DNA of 64,000 nucleotides from Dama dama (lineage: Eukaryota; Chordata; Mammalia; Artiodactyla; Cervidae), in contig NC_083692.1 of assembly GCF_033118175.1 (NCBI RefSeq), positions 91,926,501-91,990,500 on the forward strand. The letters are read 5' to 3'. Each line of letters opens with the position of its first letter. Positions within the stretch are counted from its first letter, which is position 1. A model generated the notes under the pieces. The model worked only from the letters and a program-made list of their open reading frames with translations, searched no databases and was not told where the DNA came from. Positions 53,420 to 64,000 of this stretch are shown piece after piece. The position numbers and the translations under genes were made by a program.

Positions 53420-55550
53420 CCTTACCTGAAGCCTCTGATCTCATCCACTATCTGCAGACTGACCTGGCATTCACTATGAGCATCTCTTACCTGTCTACTC
53501 TCTGACACACACTCTCAATTTACCCTCCTTTATCTTTGACTGCAGCTCACAGTAAGTGATCGCTATCCACCCTATCCACTTAGCGTCCTGTTTCCTTTTG
53601 GATTTGTTTAGTTGATAGTCTTCTACCTCCATTGCACCTTCAGTCTCTTTTTTTCCTTAGTTCCTCCTCTGCCAATGAAAGCATTCAGGTCTTTCCTAGC
53701 ATTTAAAGACAGGAGAAGGGAATGGAAGAGAGAGACAGAGAGAATGTGTGAGAGAGAGAGTTTAGAAGAATAATCTAGATGTTCTCCAGCTACTACTTCT
53801 TAATGCAATTTTTTTCTTCAGTTCAGTTCAGTTCAGTCACTCAGTCATGTCCAGCTCTTTGCGACCCCATGAATCATAGCACGCCAGGCCTCCCTGTCCA
53901 TCATCAACTCCCGGAGTTTACTCAAACTCATGTCCATTGAGTCGGTGATGCCATCCAGCCACTTCATCCTCTGTCGTTCCCTTCTCCTCCTGCCCCCAAT
54001 CCTTCCCAGCATCAGGGTCTTTTCCAGTGAGTCAGCTCTTCGCATGAGGTGGCCAAAGTATTGGAGTTTCAGCTTCAGCATCAGTCCTTCCAGTGAACAC
54101 CCAGGACTGATCTCCTATAGGATGGACTGGTTGGATCTCCTTGCAGTCCAAGGGACTCTCAAGAGTCTTCTCCAGCACCACAGTTCAAAAGCATCAATTT
54201 TTCAGCGCTCAGCTTTCTTCACAGTCCAACTCTCACATCCATACATGACCACTGGAAAAACCATACCCTTGACCAGACGGACCTTTGTTGGCAAAGTAAT
54301 GTCTCTGCTTTTTAATATGCTATCTAGGTTGATCATAACTTTCCTTCCAAGGAGTAAGCATCTTTTAATTTCATGGCTGCAGTCACCATCTGCAGTGATT
54401 TTGGAGCCCAAAAAAATAAAGTCAGCCACTGTTTCCACTGTTTGCTCATCTATTTCCCATGAAGTGATGGGACTGGATGCCATGATCTTAGTTTTCTGAA
54501 TGTTGAGCTTTAAGCCAACTTTTTTCCTTCCTCCTTCACTTCCATCAAGCAGCTTTTTAGTTCCTCTTCACTTTCTGCCATAAGGGTGGTGTTATCTGCA
54601 TATCTGAGGTTATTGATATTTCTCACAGCAATCTTGGTTCCAGCTTGTGCTTCTTCCAGCCCAGTGTTTCTCATGATGTACTCTGCAAATTATTTCTTAG
54701 TCCCTTGTAAATTGATTTCTACTTCCGTCGCTTCCTATAGATACTGCTCTCTGAAAAGGCAACCATGACCTTTCTCCAAAACCAGGAACCTTCTCTTAGT
54801 TTATCCTTCTCTGATCTGTTTATATGACAGTTTCCCTACTACTTGAAACTCTCTTCATCCTTTTTCTTTTGACTTCTCTAACCCATTAATTTTTCTATTT
54901 TTCACTTTTTACTCCTCTTCTGACACCCAAGTGTGAACATTGCTCCAAAGTTAACACTTCACAGTTCACATTTTTTCAAAAATATTAATCGATGTGGATT
55001 AATTTTAGTCCTTTTTTTCCTCTACATTTTACTGTTGTGAGACTTACTAACTTTTGTAACATCAGCTGAAACATTTCTTTGAATTACTTCCATAACATCT
55101 GTAAATTTTCTCATTCAAACCAGCTTCTTAGACCTCTTAAGAGCTGCTGGTTTCCCAAACCTAATAAACCCAGAGACATGATCTGTCATTTGGTACCAGC
55201 ATGCTTTCTGTTCTCCCGGATTTGGGGCCCCACAGTTGTCTTTGACCCCTAGTTCATCCTGTTTGTATGCACTGTTGCCAAGTCTTAGAGATTTTGTGTA
55301 TTATTTCTCGTACCTGTTTCTTCTTTCCCTACCATCACCATTACAGGTCATCTCTTCCTTGTGTCGTCCATACACCGCTGTCTTTGTCATCCTCAGACAG
55401 CTCCCCAACGCCAGTCCTTCCAGACAGCTGCCAGGTTACTGTCAGAGTCACCTATAATGATACCCCATTGTCTCTGAGTTCAGTGAGCTCCTCAAGCTCA
55501 GAGGTCCAAAACCTACCTTTCCAGTCTTAACCCGCCTTGTGTTCTAATCC
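53420..55550 (+). mobile_element. Old L2 LINE interrupted by BovB
   Basis: CTGCAGCTCACAGTAAGTGA before the BovB, and CCTACTACTTGAAACTCTCTT, CCCCATTGTCTCTGAGTTCA and AGGTCCAAAACCTACCTTTCC after it, parallel the sense L2 ORF2 text (ccactccctccttcttgaaacactc ... ccaactgcctac). The assignment of each part is approximate. Confidence 0.45.
53815..54695 (-). mobile_element. BovB LINE 3' 0.88 kb, antisense
   Basis: It starts with (TTCAG)n at 53819-53837 and reads on the minus strand as the BovB C-terminal reverse-transcriptase region: the RT-adjacent YADNT-like box lies near 54590-54605, followed by SPITSWEIDEQTVETVADFI, FLGSKITADGDCSHEIKRCL, RDITLPTKVRLVKGMVFPVV and LKLQYFGHLMRRADSLEKTL. It is better preserved than the copy at 2597, but the frame is broken between these pieces. 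Confidence 0.94.
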
Positions 55551-55641
55551 CAATGGACTGTTCATGGCTCTCATGACATACAGTATGCTTTTCCATTTCT
55601 ATGCCTTTGATCTTCTTTTTCTATCTTTTCTCTTACTACAG

Positions 55642-55680
55642 AAAATAGAAGCTGAGGAAGAAAGTGGCCTTGTATCAAGG
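55642..55680 (+). other. Possible 39-nt cassette exon (unproven)
   Basis: A long pyrimidine tract and TACTACAG (AG at 55640-55641) precede 39 nt ending at GGTAGTT. In the phase set by the flanking AP3B1 exons (both phase 0) it reads KIEAEEESGLVSR with no stop. Its acidic character resembles the hinge. The GTAGTT donor is weak. Extension past it meets TAG within six codons. No transcript evidence is available. Confidence 0.2.
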
Positions 55681-55753
55681 GTAGTTCCTCACTTGTAGTT
55701 AAGAATGACTGCATGGACTGAAGATATTGATGACTAGAGGGTTTTCCTCACTT

Positions 55754-55851
55754 GAATGGTGTAGGGACAGTCAGGTGAGAATGGTGTACAGTCAGTCAGG
55801 TGAGAATGGTGTAGAGACAGTCAGGTGAGAATGGTGTAGGGCAGTAGGTGA
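55754..55851. repeat. Minisatellite, about 25 bp x 4
   Basis: Units at 55754-55778, 55779-55803, 55804-55828 and 55829-55851 (last unit 23 bp). Each contains GAATGGTGTA and ends in AGGTGA. Confidence 0.95.
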
Positions 55852-56131
55852 GAACTACTGTTAAATTATATCTGTTCCTGAAGTGCTTGTCATTCAGCAG
55901 CGTACCCCTGCATAGCCATAAAACTCAAAACTGGTGTCATGTTGGTTTGTTTCTCTTTCTGATTGGGAGATGGCCTCCACTGAAGTCAGATATTGTCAGT
56001 CATAACCAAAGAAAATTATCTTTTTCTTCAGTTACAATTATTTTGATGGGCAAGATGTTGGCAGATGCTCTTTTCTGAACTAAATTTAATAAACATTTTA
56101 ATTTGAGTCCAGTCCTTTTATGAAATAATCT

Positions 56132-56222
56132 GTGTTCAGCTGCTAAGTCGTGTCTCACTCCTAGTGACCTCATGGCCTGTACCACACCAGGCTCCTCTGT
56201 GCTTTACTATCTCCTGGAGTTT
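56132..56222 (-). mobile_element. Bov-A/BovB 3' fragment, antisense
   Basis: GTTCAGCTGCTAAGTCGTGTC, ACCACACCAGGCTCCTCTGT and CTATCTCCTGGAGTTT are reversed BovB/Bov-A end sequence. Confidence 0.85.
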
Positions 56223-56546
56223 GTATAATACCTATAACAAAATTAGTTTTAATAGTTCTGTATTTTCAGTACTTGCACATATTTCATGTGGTGTTTAGGA
56301 AAGATTTTTTTTTTTTTTTTACAAAGTGGAGAAAAAAATTAGTAATACAGGCCACATTAAATCAGGAAGACATTCACATTTATATCACTTTATCCCATGT
56401 TTTACTGATATAATTAAGTTATATTCTGCTTGTAGTTAAAATTATGTGTTGAACAGATGGTAAAAATTTTATTTAAAATATATTTTTTAAGTTGCCAGGG
56501 TTTTTTTTTCTTCATTGAACATGACTTCAGTGTTTTTATTATCAGC

Positions 56547-56684
56547 CAATAAGTTAGGAGATGCCAACCCACTCCACTATTCTTGTCTGGAAAATCCCAT
56601 GAACAGAGGAGCCTGGCGGGCTACAGTCCATGGGGTCACAAAGAGTCAGACAAGACTGAGCGACTCACACACACAATAAGTTAG
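56547..56684 (+). mobile_element. Short Bov-tA right half with target-site duplication
   Basis: The insert 56558-56673 (GCCAACCCACTCCACTATTC, GGCGGGCTACAGTCCATGGG, GACTGAGCGACTCACACAC) is flanked by CAATAAGTTAG at 56547-56557 and 56674-56684. Confidence 0.93.
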
Positions 56685-58514
56685 AGCATTCCCACTTACT
56701 ATACTTATTTCTGCCATCACCTTGTTCGTCCCACTGTTAACACCTGAACTGTGATTTAGTAGTTTTGATTATATCCTCAATGTCTATGCACCACCTGCTG
56801 AATATTCAAATAAGCTGTGATTAGAATAATAAAAATTTTAAGTCATAATGTTAATGTGAATAATATTATGTATTTCCTTTAAAATATTAATAGTATTTTA
56901 ATTACATTTATTTTATATTAAGCATAGTAATCTATCAATGGAAAATAGATATATTTAATGTATTTGCACCTAATAGCATTTAATACAAAGAGCATTTCCA
57001 TATTTGAATCAAAATTAAGGTTAATATGTTTACTAGCGTTAAGAAAAATAATATCATCTCTATATCCTAGCAGTGTTTAAGATGCTTTTGTTGGTGGTCT
57101 TTATCACATTTATAGAGATCTCACATAGCTTTGTTAGTCTCTTTTTGAGAGGTGCAAAGAAGCTAATTAAATCATTTTGTGCTCTTTGGCCTGGTCAGTG
57201 TCTTATGACTAGTGTTCAGATGTCAGTAAATATAGAGACATGCCTCAATAAAATATCTACCATGTGAAAGATTCTTGGGTATAAAGTAAATATGGGATGT
57301 GGTATGAATAGATTGTGGGTAACAGTGAAAAGAACTCTCTTCTGATCAGTTTTCTGCCCTATCTGTGACTAGGAAACAAGGTTTACTTGTGTTTTTTCAA
57401 GTATTTATGATTGTTGCAATTATATAACTTCTCTGAAGATTGTAGAATATTAGTTTTTATTCTGAGAATTCAAAGACTTGCCTCCTTCAATTTATGTCTT
57501 TCCCAATTTAGTTCATATTTTAAGTTCTCCAGAACAGAAATAGCATTTCACTTCAACTGAGATCTTTAAATCACAGTGACTGCCATTAAGCAATCTTTCT
57601 TCTTGAAGTAGGTATAATCTAATAGGGAAGATTTGTATAACAGTTTAGACTTCTTTTTAACTTATATAGAAGTCTCAATTTTCTGGCAGTGTAATTTTGT
57701 TTTCAAGCAAAGTGTAAGTGTGAGCCTCAGATTTTTAAAATCAGATTTGTTAGATGACTTGAAGGCAAGAGAATCATTAAATTGTCTTTGGTTGGTAATT
57801 CTAACTGAAAATATTTCATGTGGATACCTTGTCCTTTGAGACTAGAAATAAGCGTTGAATTTGTGGGTTTGACAAACTTTACATCACCATTTATCCTGTT
57901 TTATAGTTTTAAATTTCAAACCTCTTTATAATGGTTTCCTGTTAGGAAGCATATTTGATGCTGTGTTAGATCTTCTTTTTGCTTCCTTTTTTTTTTTTTT
58001 TAATCAGCATGAAGATAAACATGCATGATAGATTTTTTAAAATCCTTACAAGGTATATAATTACATTTTTTTGAGTTTAATAAGTATTTCCAGGATCTTT
58101 TATTTATTATTTGAAATGAAATATGTTAAATAGCAATCAGTTTCTTAACCCTGTGACTTTGTATTTCATCTTGAAAATGTTGATGTGTTGAGGTGTATAA
58201 TCGAATACCATAGAAACAAATGGAGATTTGAGGATGATGCATTGATAACTAGGTATTTTTGTAGTGAGATTTTAAGATCAGTTACTGTTGTCCTTATAAA
58301 AGTCTAATACAGTCACTCAGCTGTTAAAAACCTAATCCTCTATTTAAAAAAATATACAAAAACAAATTGTCTATCTTTCTGCCTGATCTCTTCTCAAGTA
58401 GTAACACAATGGAAACAGTGGGTGATCTGTCAGTGTGTTTGGTTTGTCAATGATGGTTTTGTATAAATATTGGGAGGGTAAGAAATAAAATTCACACAGT
58501 AAAATATGATTTCG

Positions 58515-58720
58515 TCTGCCTTTTCTCTGCAGCTCCATGGCTCATGCTGCGGTGTGAAATTCTCATTTTACACACTTTGCAGGCGGAGCACATGAATTAT
58601 GCATTGAGCAAGAAAAATCTCCTGCCTCAAGTCCTATATGCATTTACCCAGGTTCTGTCTCTATTACCAAGATGAATTGCAAATGGAGAAATGTTTGATG
58701 GAATGGGGCTCTTAACTTCT
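58515..58720. promoter_or_regulatory. Candidate conserved element with POU/octamer-like sites
   Basis: A repeat-free, GC-richer island with TATGCATT at 58598-58605 and 58637-58644 (39 bp apart) and ATTGCAAAT at 58677-58685, close to octamer/POU sites. The surrounding intron is plain AT-rich. The assignment is inference. Confidence 0.3.
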
Positions 58721-59859
58721 TTGTTTAGAATTCAGACTTTTATTTTTAAAGTAGATCCTTTAAGTATGAAAATGTTTTGAACTTACTGTGGATTTTTTTA
58801 AATGAGAAATGAAATATGAGAGAGGAATGCCAAACACATCACGATGCTTTTTACAGCCTTGATTCGGAATGCAAGGCTTTTTCAATTCAGTATAAATGAC
58901 CGTTATCTATTGCTAATGTTGTATTTCAGTCACCAGTTATTTGCTGTACTCAGAAAGTCAATGAAATTCTGTCCTTCTGAGATCCTTTTTTTCTCTTTCT
59001 TTTAGGCTTCTAATAAGAGATTATGCCAATTCCACATGCAGTTCTGTCCTGTGTTATATGTGACCTGATGTGTGTTTAATAGATATTGTTACACACTCTT
59101 AGCTGTGAAGTAGAAAATAAGGTATATAGACCTGCCTCCAGATTTAACTTTGTCTTGATTTGATAGGTTTCTAATTTTTCAGGTGGGGAGGTTACAGTTC
59201 CATAAAGACAGTCATGCACCATTGTAGGTTATAGGAAGCTACACCCATTGTGCTCAGCATGGCATTTTGATAAAGTCACATGGTGATAAGCTTTTTGTTT
59301 TATGTTCTTTCTTCACAGGAATGTTATTCTTGTTGAGATGGCATATTCATTCTGAATGTGTTTTTGTTACCTGCGACTTTCACATTTCAGCTTCAAAACT
59401 AACATTTCTTTTATTTTTCTTTCTCCAGTCCTAGAAATTGTTATTTATTTCAGGTGTGGCAAGAAGGACACATATTGCTTGTTTTGTTTTTAAATAACGA
59501 ATGAAAATTAAAATCCACCTAGATGATTTGGAGTTTTCAGTGGCAGAAATAAATATTTTGAAGAAAATCAATGCTGATGTTTCTAGCTAGTATTTTAATG
59601 TATATTATTGTGTGATCCTTGAAAATAATTTTTCTGAGTATTGGCGAAGGGGGAAAAAAAAGCAGGATTTAAATCGTTTTAAAATGTTACCGGATATGTT
59701 ATGTGATATATTGCTCTTGTTCATGTATGTTCACTGCTATAAGAGGTCTAACACTATACAGACTTTAAATGTTAGTAAAGTACCTTTTGCTTTAGTGATA
59801 CCTTTCCATAGCTAAAGGACTACTTCAAAAATATTTGTAGTTACTTACATGAGTAATAA

Positions 59860-60003
59860 GATGTAAACTCCTTTGGTGGATTATAAGTCATCTGAAGGCA
59901 GGTACTAGACTGTGTCTGTCTTGGTTGTGTTAAACTTCCATTGCTTAACACAGAATCTATTAAAAATTCTATACATGTATGAATCAATGAATGATTGAAT
60001 AGG
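59860..60003 (+). repeat. L2 3' fragment
   Basis: TAAGTCATCTGAAGGCAGGTA, CTAGACTGTGTCTGTCTTGG and ATGAATCAATGAATGATTGAA fit the L2 3' end (gagggcagg...tttgtctgtcttgttc...gaatgaatga). Confidence 0.55.
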
Positions 60004-60971
60004 TGAACAACAACATTTTGTCAAAAGCTTAAGTTTTGGCCTTCAACTTGTGAAGGTTTAATGTAAAAATAAAGTATAAAGTTAGGTAACCATGGCCCAG
60101 ATAAATCTGTTTAACACCCTAATCCTTGTTGGTCTTTAATTGTTTATACTACTACTCAGTACTGTGCCTTTTTTTTTTTTTTCCTCACAGTTACACATCT
60201 TTTCTGAATCTCTAAGCATACTGTAACTACCTTGAGGCTTAGGAATCTAATCTATGGGTATCCACATTTCAAAAATATAATAGACTAAATAAGCAAATCT
60301 GAGGTGGAAGAAGCCCTAATTATGTATAGAAATATTGAAATACTTATCCTCCCCAAAGGAAAATAGAAAAGAAAGTAAATTAATTCTTTTCAACCCTAAA
60401 GAGCAAGAGCCTGAAAATATTTATGGTTTTTAATGAATATCTTTGGCAAAAGAAGTCCGATGCAAACCAGTGTTGAAATGTAAAGTTCCTAGTACAATGC
60501 CTGTTACAGACTACCTCTCAAAAAGGCTGAGCTATCACAAGCCCACTGACAGTATCAGAGCTAAGCATGTATTGTTTAAGCATTTCTTTTTCTTAAATCA
60601 ACTTGTTTTAAAATTATTTTTGAGAATATTTGTACACTCTCTATCAAAGAGTCACATTAGATTTTTATGTTAGCAAAAAGTTGACAGAACATAAAATAAT
60701 TATTTACTTTTAAGTTTCCTTCTGAAGGTCCTTTATAATCTCTAAGTAAAAAATATTTTAAAAGTTTGCAAGGTGAAGAAGAAATATCATGTGCTAACTG
60801 AAATAATTTTGGTTCAAAAAAGCATTTCACATAACCATATAGAAACTTAACTTGATTTTTTTATGGAAGACTAAGCAAAGGGGGGAAAATGTTTGTTTTG
60901 AAATGTTAAGGACTATGTCATAGATTTTTAAGATAGAATATGCAATAAATAAAATATTTATTATTTTGTAG

Positions 60972-61044
60972 GAGAAAGAAAAAAAAACAAAGCAAGATAG
61001 AAATGCTCTTACCAAAGATGTTTCACTTCTAGATCTAGATGATT
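60972..61044 (+). CDS. AP3B1: AP3B1 exon n (clathrin-box exon)
   Basis: 73 nt, phase 0 to 1: EKEKKTKQDRNALTKDVSLL, DLDD plus one base of Phe. It closes the hinge with a basic stretch and then LLDLD, matching the clathrin-box consensus (L, bulky, any, bulky, acidic). In human beta-3A the corresponding SLLDLDDFN stretch was shown to bind the clathrin terminal domain. Human has RTPLTKD where this has RNALTKD. The acceptor ATTTTGTAG is short; the donor GTAAGT is optimal. The ear-domain exons continue beyond 64000. Confidence 0.96.
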
Positions 61045-62069
61045 GTAAGTATTGAAATTTAAATCTTTTTATCTGTGCTTAGCAGTAGTATTTTTCATTT
61101 TTATAGTACCTTTCATTTACATGTCTCAAAATAATCAACATGTATTACAAAAGATTTATAGATATCAATAGACTAGAAAATATCAAAAATTATTTCTATT
61201 AGTATTTTTTCCCATCTGTTCTGTATATCAGTTAGTTTTGTATCACCTAAATAAGTATAATTTGTCAAATAAAATGCATCAAATTCATTTTAAACTCTTT
61301 GGTTTTAGTGAATAATTATCCATATCTCACAACTTCTACATTGTTAAATGTTGACTATGGAGATCAAGATATCTAACTTAATATAGGGAATTAGGGATGT
61401 AATTGGAAATGTAAAGGACATCACTGTTCTCTACTTGCCACACTTGGGGTGTGAACAGAAATAAGCACAAACCTTTTGGAATGCAGTAAAATTTATATCT
61501 ATCAATATTTTAACTGCAAAAAATCTTTCCTCACCAAATTCACTTCTAAGAAGTTAGAATCCTTTACAAAAATGTGTATTCGCCTTCCTTTAAAGTCTCC
61601 TGAATTTTGAGAAAGACAGTAGAACTAACTTTGTGGATCAGGAGATTTTGCACTAGAGGAAGAGTAACAATAAGTGAGATTTCTGAACACTAAACTGCTG
61701 TCATTTTGCAGTATAGTTTTCCTGTGCCAGATGTGAGTTAACGCATTTATGTCATGTTGTCACAGAACCTGTTCTATGTATGTTGTTTACCTTGCCTATT
61801 TCTAATAGTCATGGCAAATCCTTACTGTAGAGAAATTAAACTATATAATACTGAAAAATATTTAACAGAGAAACTAAAAATAAAATTGGAACCAAATTTG
61901 AATAATTTCTCACTTATTGGCAAAGATTTTAAAGTTTACATCACTTCTTACCTCTTGGCTAAGATTTTTAAAGCAACATCCAATATTGTTAAGGTTTGGA
62001 GAAGCAGATACCATACATATGTTTTTCATAGGCATATAAGTGCAGTTTTTGAGGTCATTTGAGCCATAT

Positions 62070-63010
62070 CTGTCAAGATATTAAATTCCACACACCTTTT
62101 GACCTAGCAGTTCTTTTCTAGGAATTTATCCTGTAGATAAACTAGCAAAAGCAGATTCTTATTCCATCCTTGTTTTAGACTCTTTAACCTAATGGCTTAA
62201 TTTTACACTTAATGTCCATAGTCCTTTAGTGCTCTGACTCCTGCCTACCTCTTATCCGTACTGTTCCTCTGCATTTCTGAAATATGCCAGGCTCCTTCCT
62301 GTCAAGGGCCTTTGTTCTACTGTTTCCCCTGCTAAGAGCACTTCCTGATCTTCTGATAGCAAGCTGATGTTTATCTTTTAGATCTCAGCTTAAAGATCAC
62401 CTTCTCTTACATACTTATTGAATCATTCTTGATGGTCTTCATGACATTTTTCACTATCTGAAATTATCTTAAATATTTTTTTGTATTGTTTACTGTCTGT
62501 CTTGCTCACTGTTATTCTTAGCACCTAGAGCAACACCTGGGAGATAGTGTGAACCCAGTAACTATTTGTTGAATTAATGTGCAAAGGTATATACAGATTT
62601 CACTGCAGCATTATTTTTACAGCCCAGTTCTGAAACTAAATGAAATGTCTACCAATAGTGTGATATAACCATTAAGAAAAGTGAGGTACCTTTTTAATAT
62701 GCTAGTTTATGTTATTATATATATGAAACATTATAAGTGCAAAAAAATACACGTAGGTTATGACTCCTCTGTAAAGAAGTAAAAGAAGAACTATATCCTG
62801 CAGACAAATACAAATATGATTATACATTGTATATTTCTGGAAGGCTACAGAAGATATACTTAACAGTGTTAGCTCCGACCCCTGTGGGATGTAAGAATGA
62901 ACTAGGGACAGAGGAGAGGGGGAAAAAAACAACAACTTATTTTGTATCTCTCTGTGACAATGAATTTTTTACATTTATGTGTAAAGTTTTAAGTTTTAAA
63001 TTGTAAAAGA
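62070..63010 (+). mobile_element. Old L1 3' region, split by L2
   Basis: TTTTGACCTAGCAGTTCTTTT and CTAGGAATTTATCCTGTAGA belong to the L1 ORF2 end. After an L2 segment the L1 resumes with CACTGCAGCATTATTTTTAC, AATGTCTACCAATAGTGTGA and TATTTCTGGAAGGCTACAGAA. Confidence 0.65.
62190..62578 (+). repeat. L2 LINE 3' end inside L1
   Basis: GCTCCTTCCTGTCAAGGGCCT, TTTAGATCTCAGCTTAAAGAT, TCACTATCTGAAATTATCTTA, CTTAGCACCTAGAGCAACACC and TAACTATTTGTTGAATTAATG are the L2 3' terminus in order. Confidence 0.85.
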
Positions 63011-63699
63011 ACAACAGTCAGACCTTTAAAAAGGAATTAAGAGTCAATGTTACAAGGTACTAGAGTGTACTCATTCCTTTTCTCCTTATATTTGACTGTG
63101 GATTTTCTGGCAGCTAAAGAGAAAAGCGAAACCTATAAAATGATACAATTTTTATTATTTCTTTTTAAAGCTTTTTTAAAAGTACATAGAAACAAAGATT
63201 TTCTTAAATACTAAGTTTTAAGAATTTAAATGTAAGTCTTTTTTTTAAGGGAAATTTCTTCCCAACTGACATTTAACTCAACCTCAGATATATTTCTGTT
63301 TGTTTTTAATACCCAGTAATTAGTCATTTAAAAATTTTTATATATTAAAAGTTTTACTGAGATTTTGAAGCATAACTTTGATCAGAAGAACAGTTGTCTA
63401 ATTATTAAATATACTTTAGTAAAGAAAGTGTTTTGTAGAAAGTTTTGAAAAGAAAATGGGTTAGCATTCTGACAGATCAGTTCAGCATCTTTTTATAGGT
63501 AAATCCTTTTTCCTCCAAATTGGAGATTTGAAATTCTGTTTTATTATTTGCCTCTTTCTTTCTTTATCATTCACATTTCTTTCTTTACCATAAATATTCC
63601 TTAACAACTTTTAAGACTGTAAGGTTATCCTTTATACTGTAAGTTTACTATTGTGGAAATAAAACTTATTATTTAATTAACTGTTGTTTCCATTTCTTG

Positions 63700-64000
63700 C
63701 TGTCTTAATCAGTGAAGCTATATGCGTCTTTGTAAGTATGTTATTGCATTGTCTCCATGACTATATCCTTAAGATAAATTCCCAGGAGTAGAGTTGCCAG
63801 GACAAAAGCTATGAAGAATTCTACTGTCTAAAATTGCCTTCCACAGAGTTGGTACCAACATACCCAGTAGTAATATGAGAGTGCCAGATTCCTTTCACCC
63901 TGGTTTACCAGTGCTGGTTTTGTATTTTAAAATTGCCTTTGCCAGTTTGATAGGTGGAAATGGTATCTCATTTTAATTTGTATGCCTTTAAAAAAAAAGA
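63700..64000 (-). mobile_element. Old L1 3' region, antisense, cut by window end
   Basis: AAATTCCCAGGAGTAGAGTTG, AAATTGCCTTCCACAGAGTT, GTAATATGAGAGTGCCAGATT and GGTATCTCATTTTAATTTGTA are the well-known antisense L1M 3' text (cctaggagtggaattgctggg...ggtatctcattgtggtt). Confidence 0.8.

Larger units (their letters stand above)
50841..60971 (+). other. Intron m-n, 10.1 kb
   Basis: Apart from listed items, 51571-53100, 56675-58510 and 58720-59860 are AT-rich unique sequence with only T-runs (56306-56320, 57987-58001). A (TG)n run lies at 51022-51038 and a GA-rich run at 53712-53762. A perfect 11-bp inverted repeat is at 51196-51225. Nothing coding beyond the possible cassette exon was seen. Confidence 0.6.
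1..64000 (+). other. AP3B1: AP3B1 gene interior (14 coding exons with introns)
   Basis: The window is an internal slice of the gene for AP-3 complex subunit beta-1 (beta-3A adaptin). AP-3 is a cytosolic/endosomal coat of beta-3, delta, mu3 and sigma3 that sorts cargo to lysosomes, melanosomes and platelet dense granules. Fourteen exons on the + strand translate, joined in phase, into 550 codons collinear with mammalian beta-3A as I remember it, from about human residue 263 to the clathrin box near 810-820. Order is helical adaptin trunk (first ten exons), Ser/acidic hinge (next three), then the clathrin-box exon. The start codon, promoter, first exons, ear domain and 3' UTR are outside. No exon carries a frameshift or stop, so the gene looks functional. 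The neuronal paralogue AP3B2 is less likely because the trunk matches beta-3A nearly residue for residue. Confidence 0.96.
61045..64000 (+). other. Intron after exon n (partial)
   Basis: 61045-62069 and 63011-63699 are AT-rich with nothing recognisable. The rest is L1/L2 remnants. No further exon of AP3B1 was found before the window ends. Confidence 0.65.

Noticed and set aside
53930..54499. 189-codon ORF on + strand, the longest single frame in the window
   Set aside because: It is the antisense of a BovB copy. The sense-strand pieces on the minus strand carry the recognisable BovB protein text.
55236..55530. Two Ser/Leu/Pro-rich ORFs on + strand
   Set aside because: They lie in a pyrimidine-rich old L2 segment with no conserved protein feature beyond low complexity.
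58525..58560. Possible exon start after TTTTCTCTGCAG at 58520-58531
   Set aside because: The downstream frames soon hit stops, and no donor gives an in-phase exon, so I prefer the regulatory-element reading.
61754..62062. 102-codon ORF on + strand in the last intron
   Set aside because: AT-rich composition, no domain, no splice context and an overlap with the L1 start. Likely chance.
1..64000. Operons, CRISPR arrays, prophage, plasmid origins or a new defence system
   Set aside because: Spliced exons, ruminant retrotransposons and AT-rich introns show that this is a mammalian gene interior. No prokaryotic features were found.

Overview
This is mammalian nuclear DNA from a ruminant, most likely a bovid. 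The evidence is dense BovB (RTE-class) LINE pieces, tRNA-headed Bov-tA and Bov-A2 SINEs, and the older cetartiodactyl CHR-type SINEs, over a background of ancient L1, L2, MIR, MaLR and hAT-Charlie remnants. Base composition is AT-rich and intron-like. The sequence does not separate cattle from sheep, goat or buffalo. No bacterial, phage or CRISPR content was seen.

The whole window lies inside one host gene on the + strand: AP3B1, the beta-3A subunit of the AP-3 adaptor complex (loss of function in people causes Hermansky-Pudlak syndrome type 2). Fourteen coding exons are present: 660-815, 5875-5972, 7485-7539, 7628-7699, 9796-9858, 12577-12709, 18945-19054, 26031-26207, 37650-37836, 38806-38936, 44202-44310, 47147-47285, 50693-50840 and 60972-61044. 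They have AG/GT borders, join in phase with no stop, and give 550 codons plus one base. They encode most of the adaptin trunk from roughly human residue 263, then the Ser/acidic hinge, and end in the LLDLD clathrin box. The 5' exons and the ear-domain exons lie outside the window.

Layout: 1-13 kb holds six trunk exons, a 1.1 kb BovB reverse-transcriptase fragment and scattered repeats. 13-19 kb is a long intron with a COX6C retrocopy whose reading frame is intact (15021-15538), then a cluster of SINEs and old repeats. 19-26 kb is an intron dominated by degraded L1/MIR with one 2.6 kb stretch lacking recognisable repeats. 26-37.6 kb is the largest intron, with a perfect 24-bp hairpin, a multi-part L1 block (28.4-32.4 kb) and a (GGGT)n G-quadruplex candidate. 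33.5-43.5 kb is poor in young repeats. 44-51 kb carries the three hinge exons and a GC-richer, homeodomain-motif-rich segment that may be a conserved enhancer. 51-61 kb is a 10 kb intron with a BovB inserted in an old L2, a possible 39-nt cassette exon, a four-unit minisatellite and a second candidate regulatory segment. 61-64 kb is intron with L1/L2.

I found no new multigene system. The most useful leads are the intact COX6C retrocopy, the perfect intronic hairpin, the cryptic in-frame exon beside an array of donor-like motifs, the two candidate conserved elements, and the hinge that is shorter than the human one. Repeat family names come from recognising consensus fragments by eye, so repeat edges are approximate unless a target-site duplication is stated.
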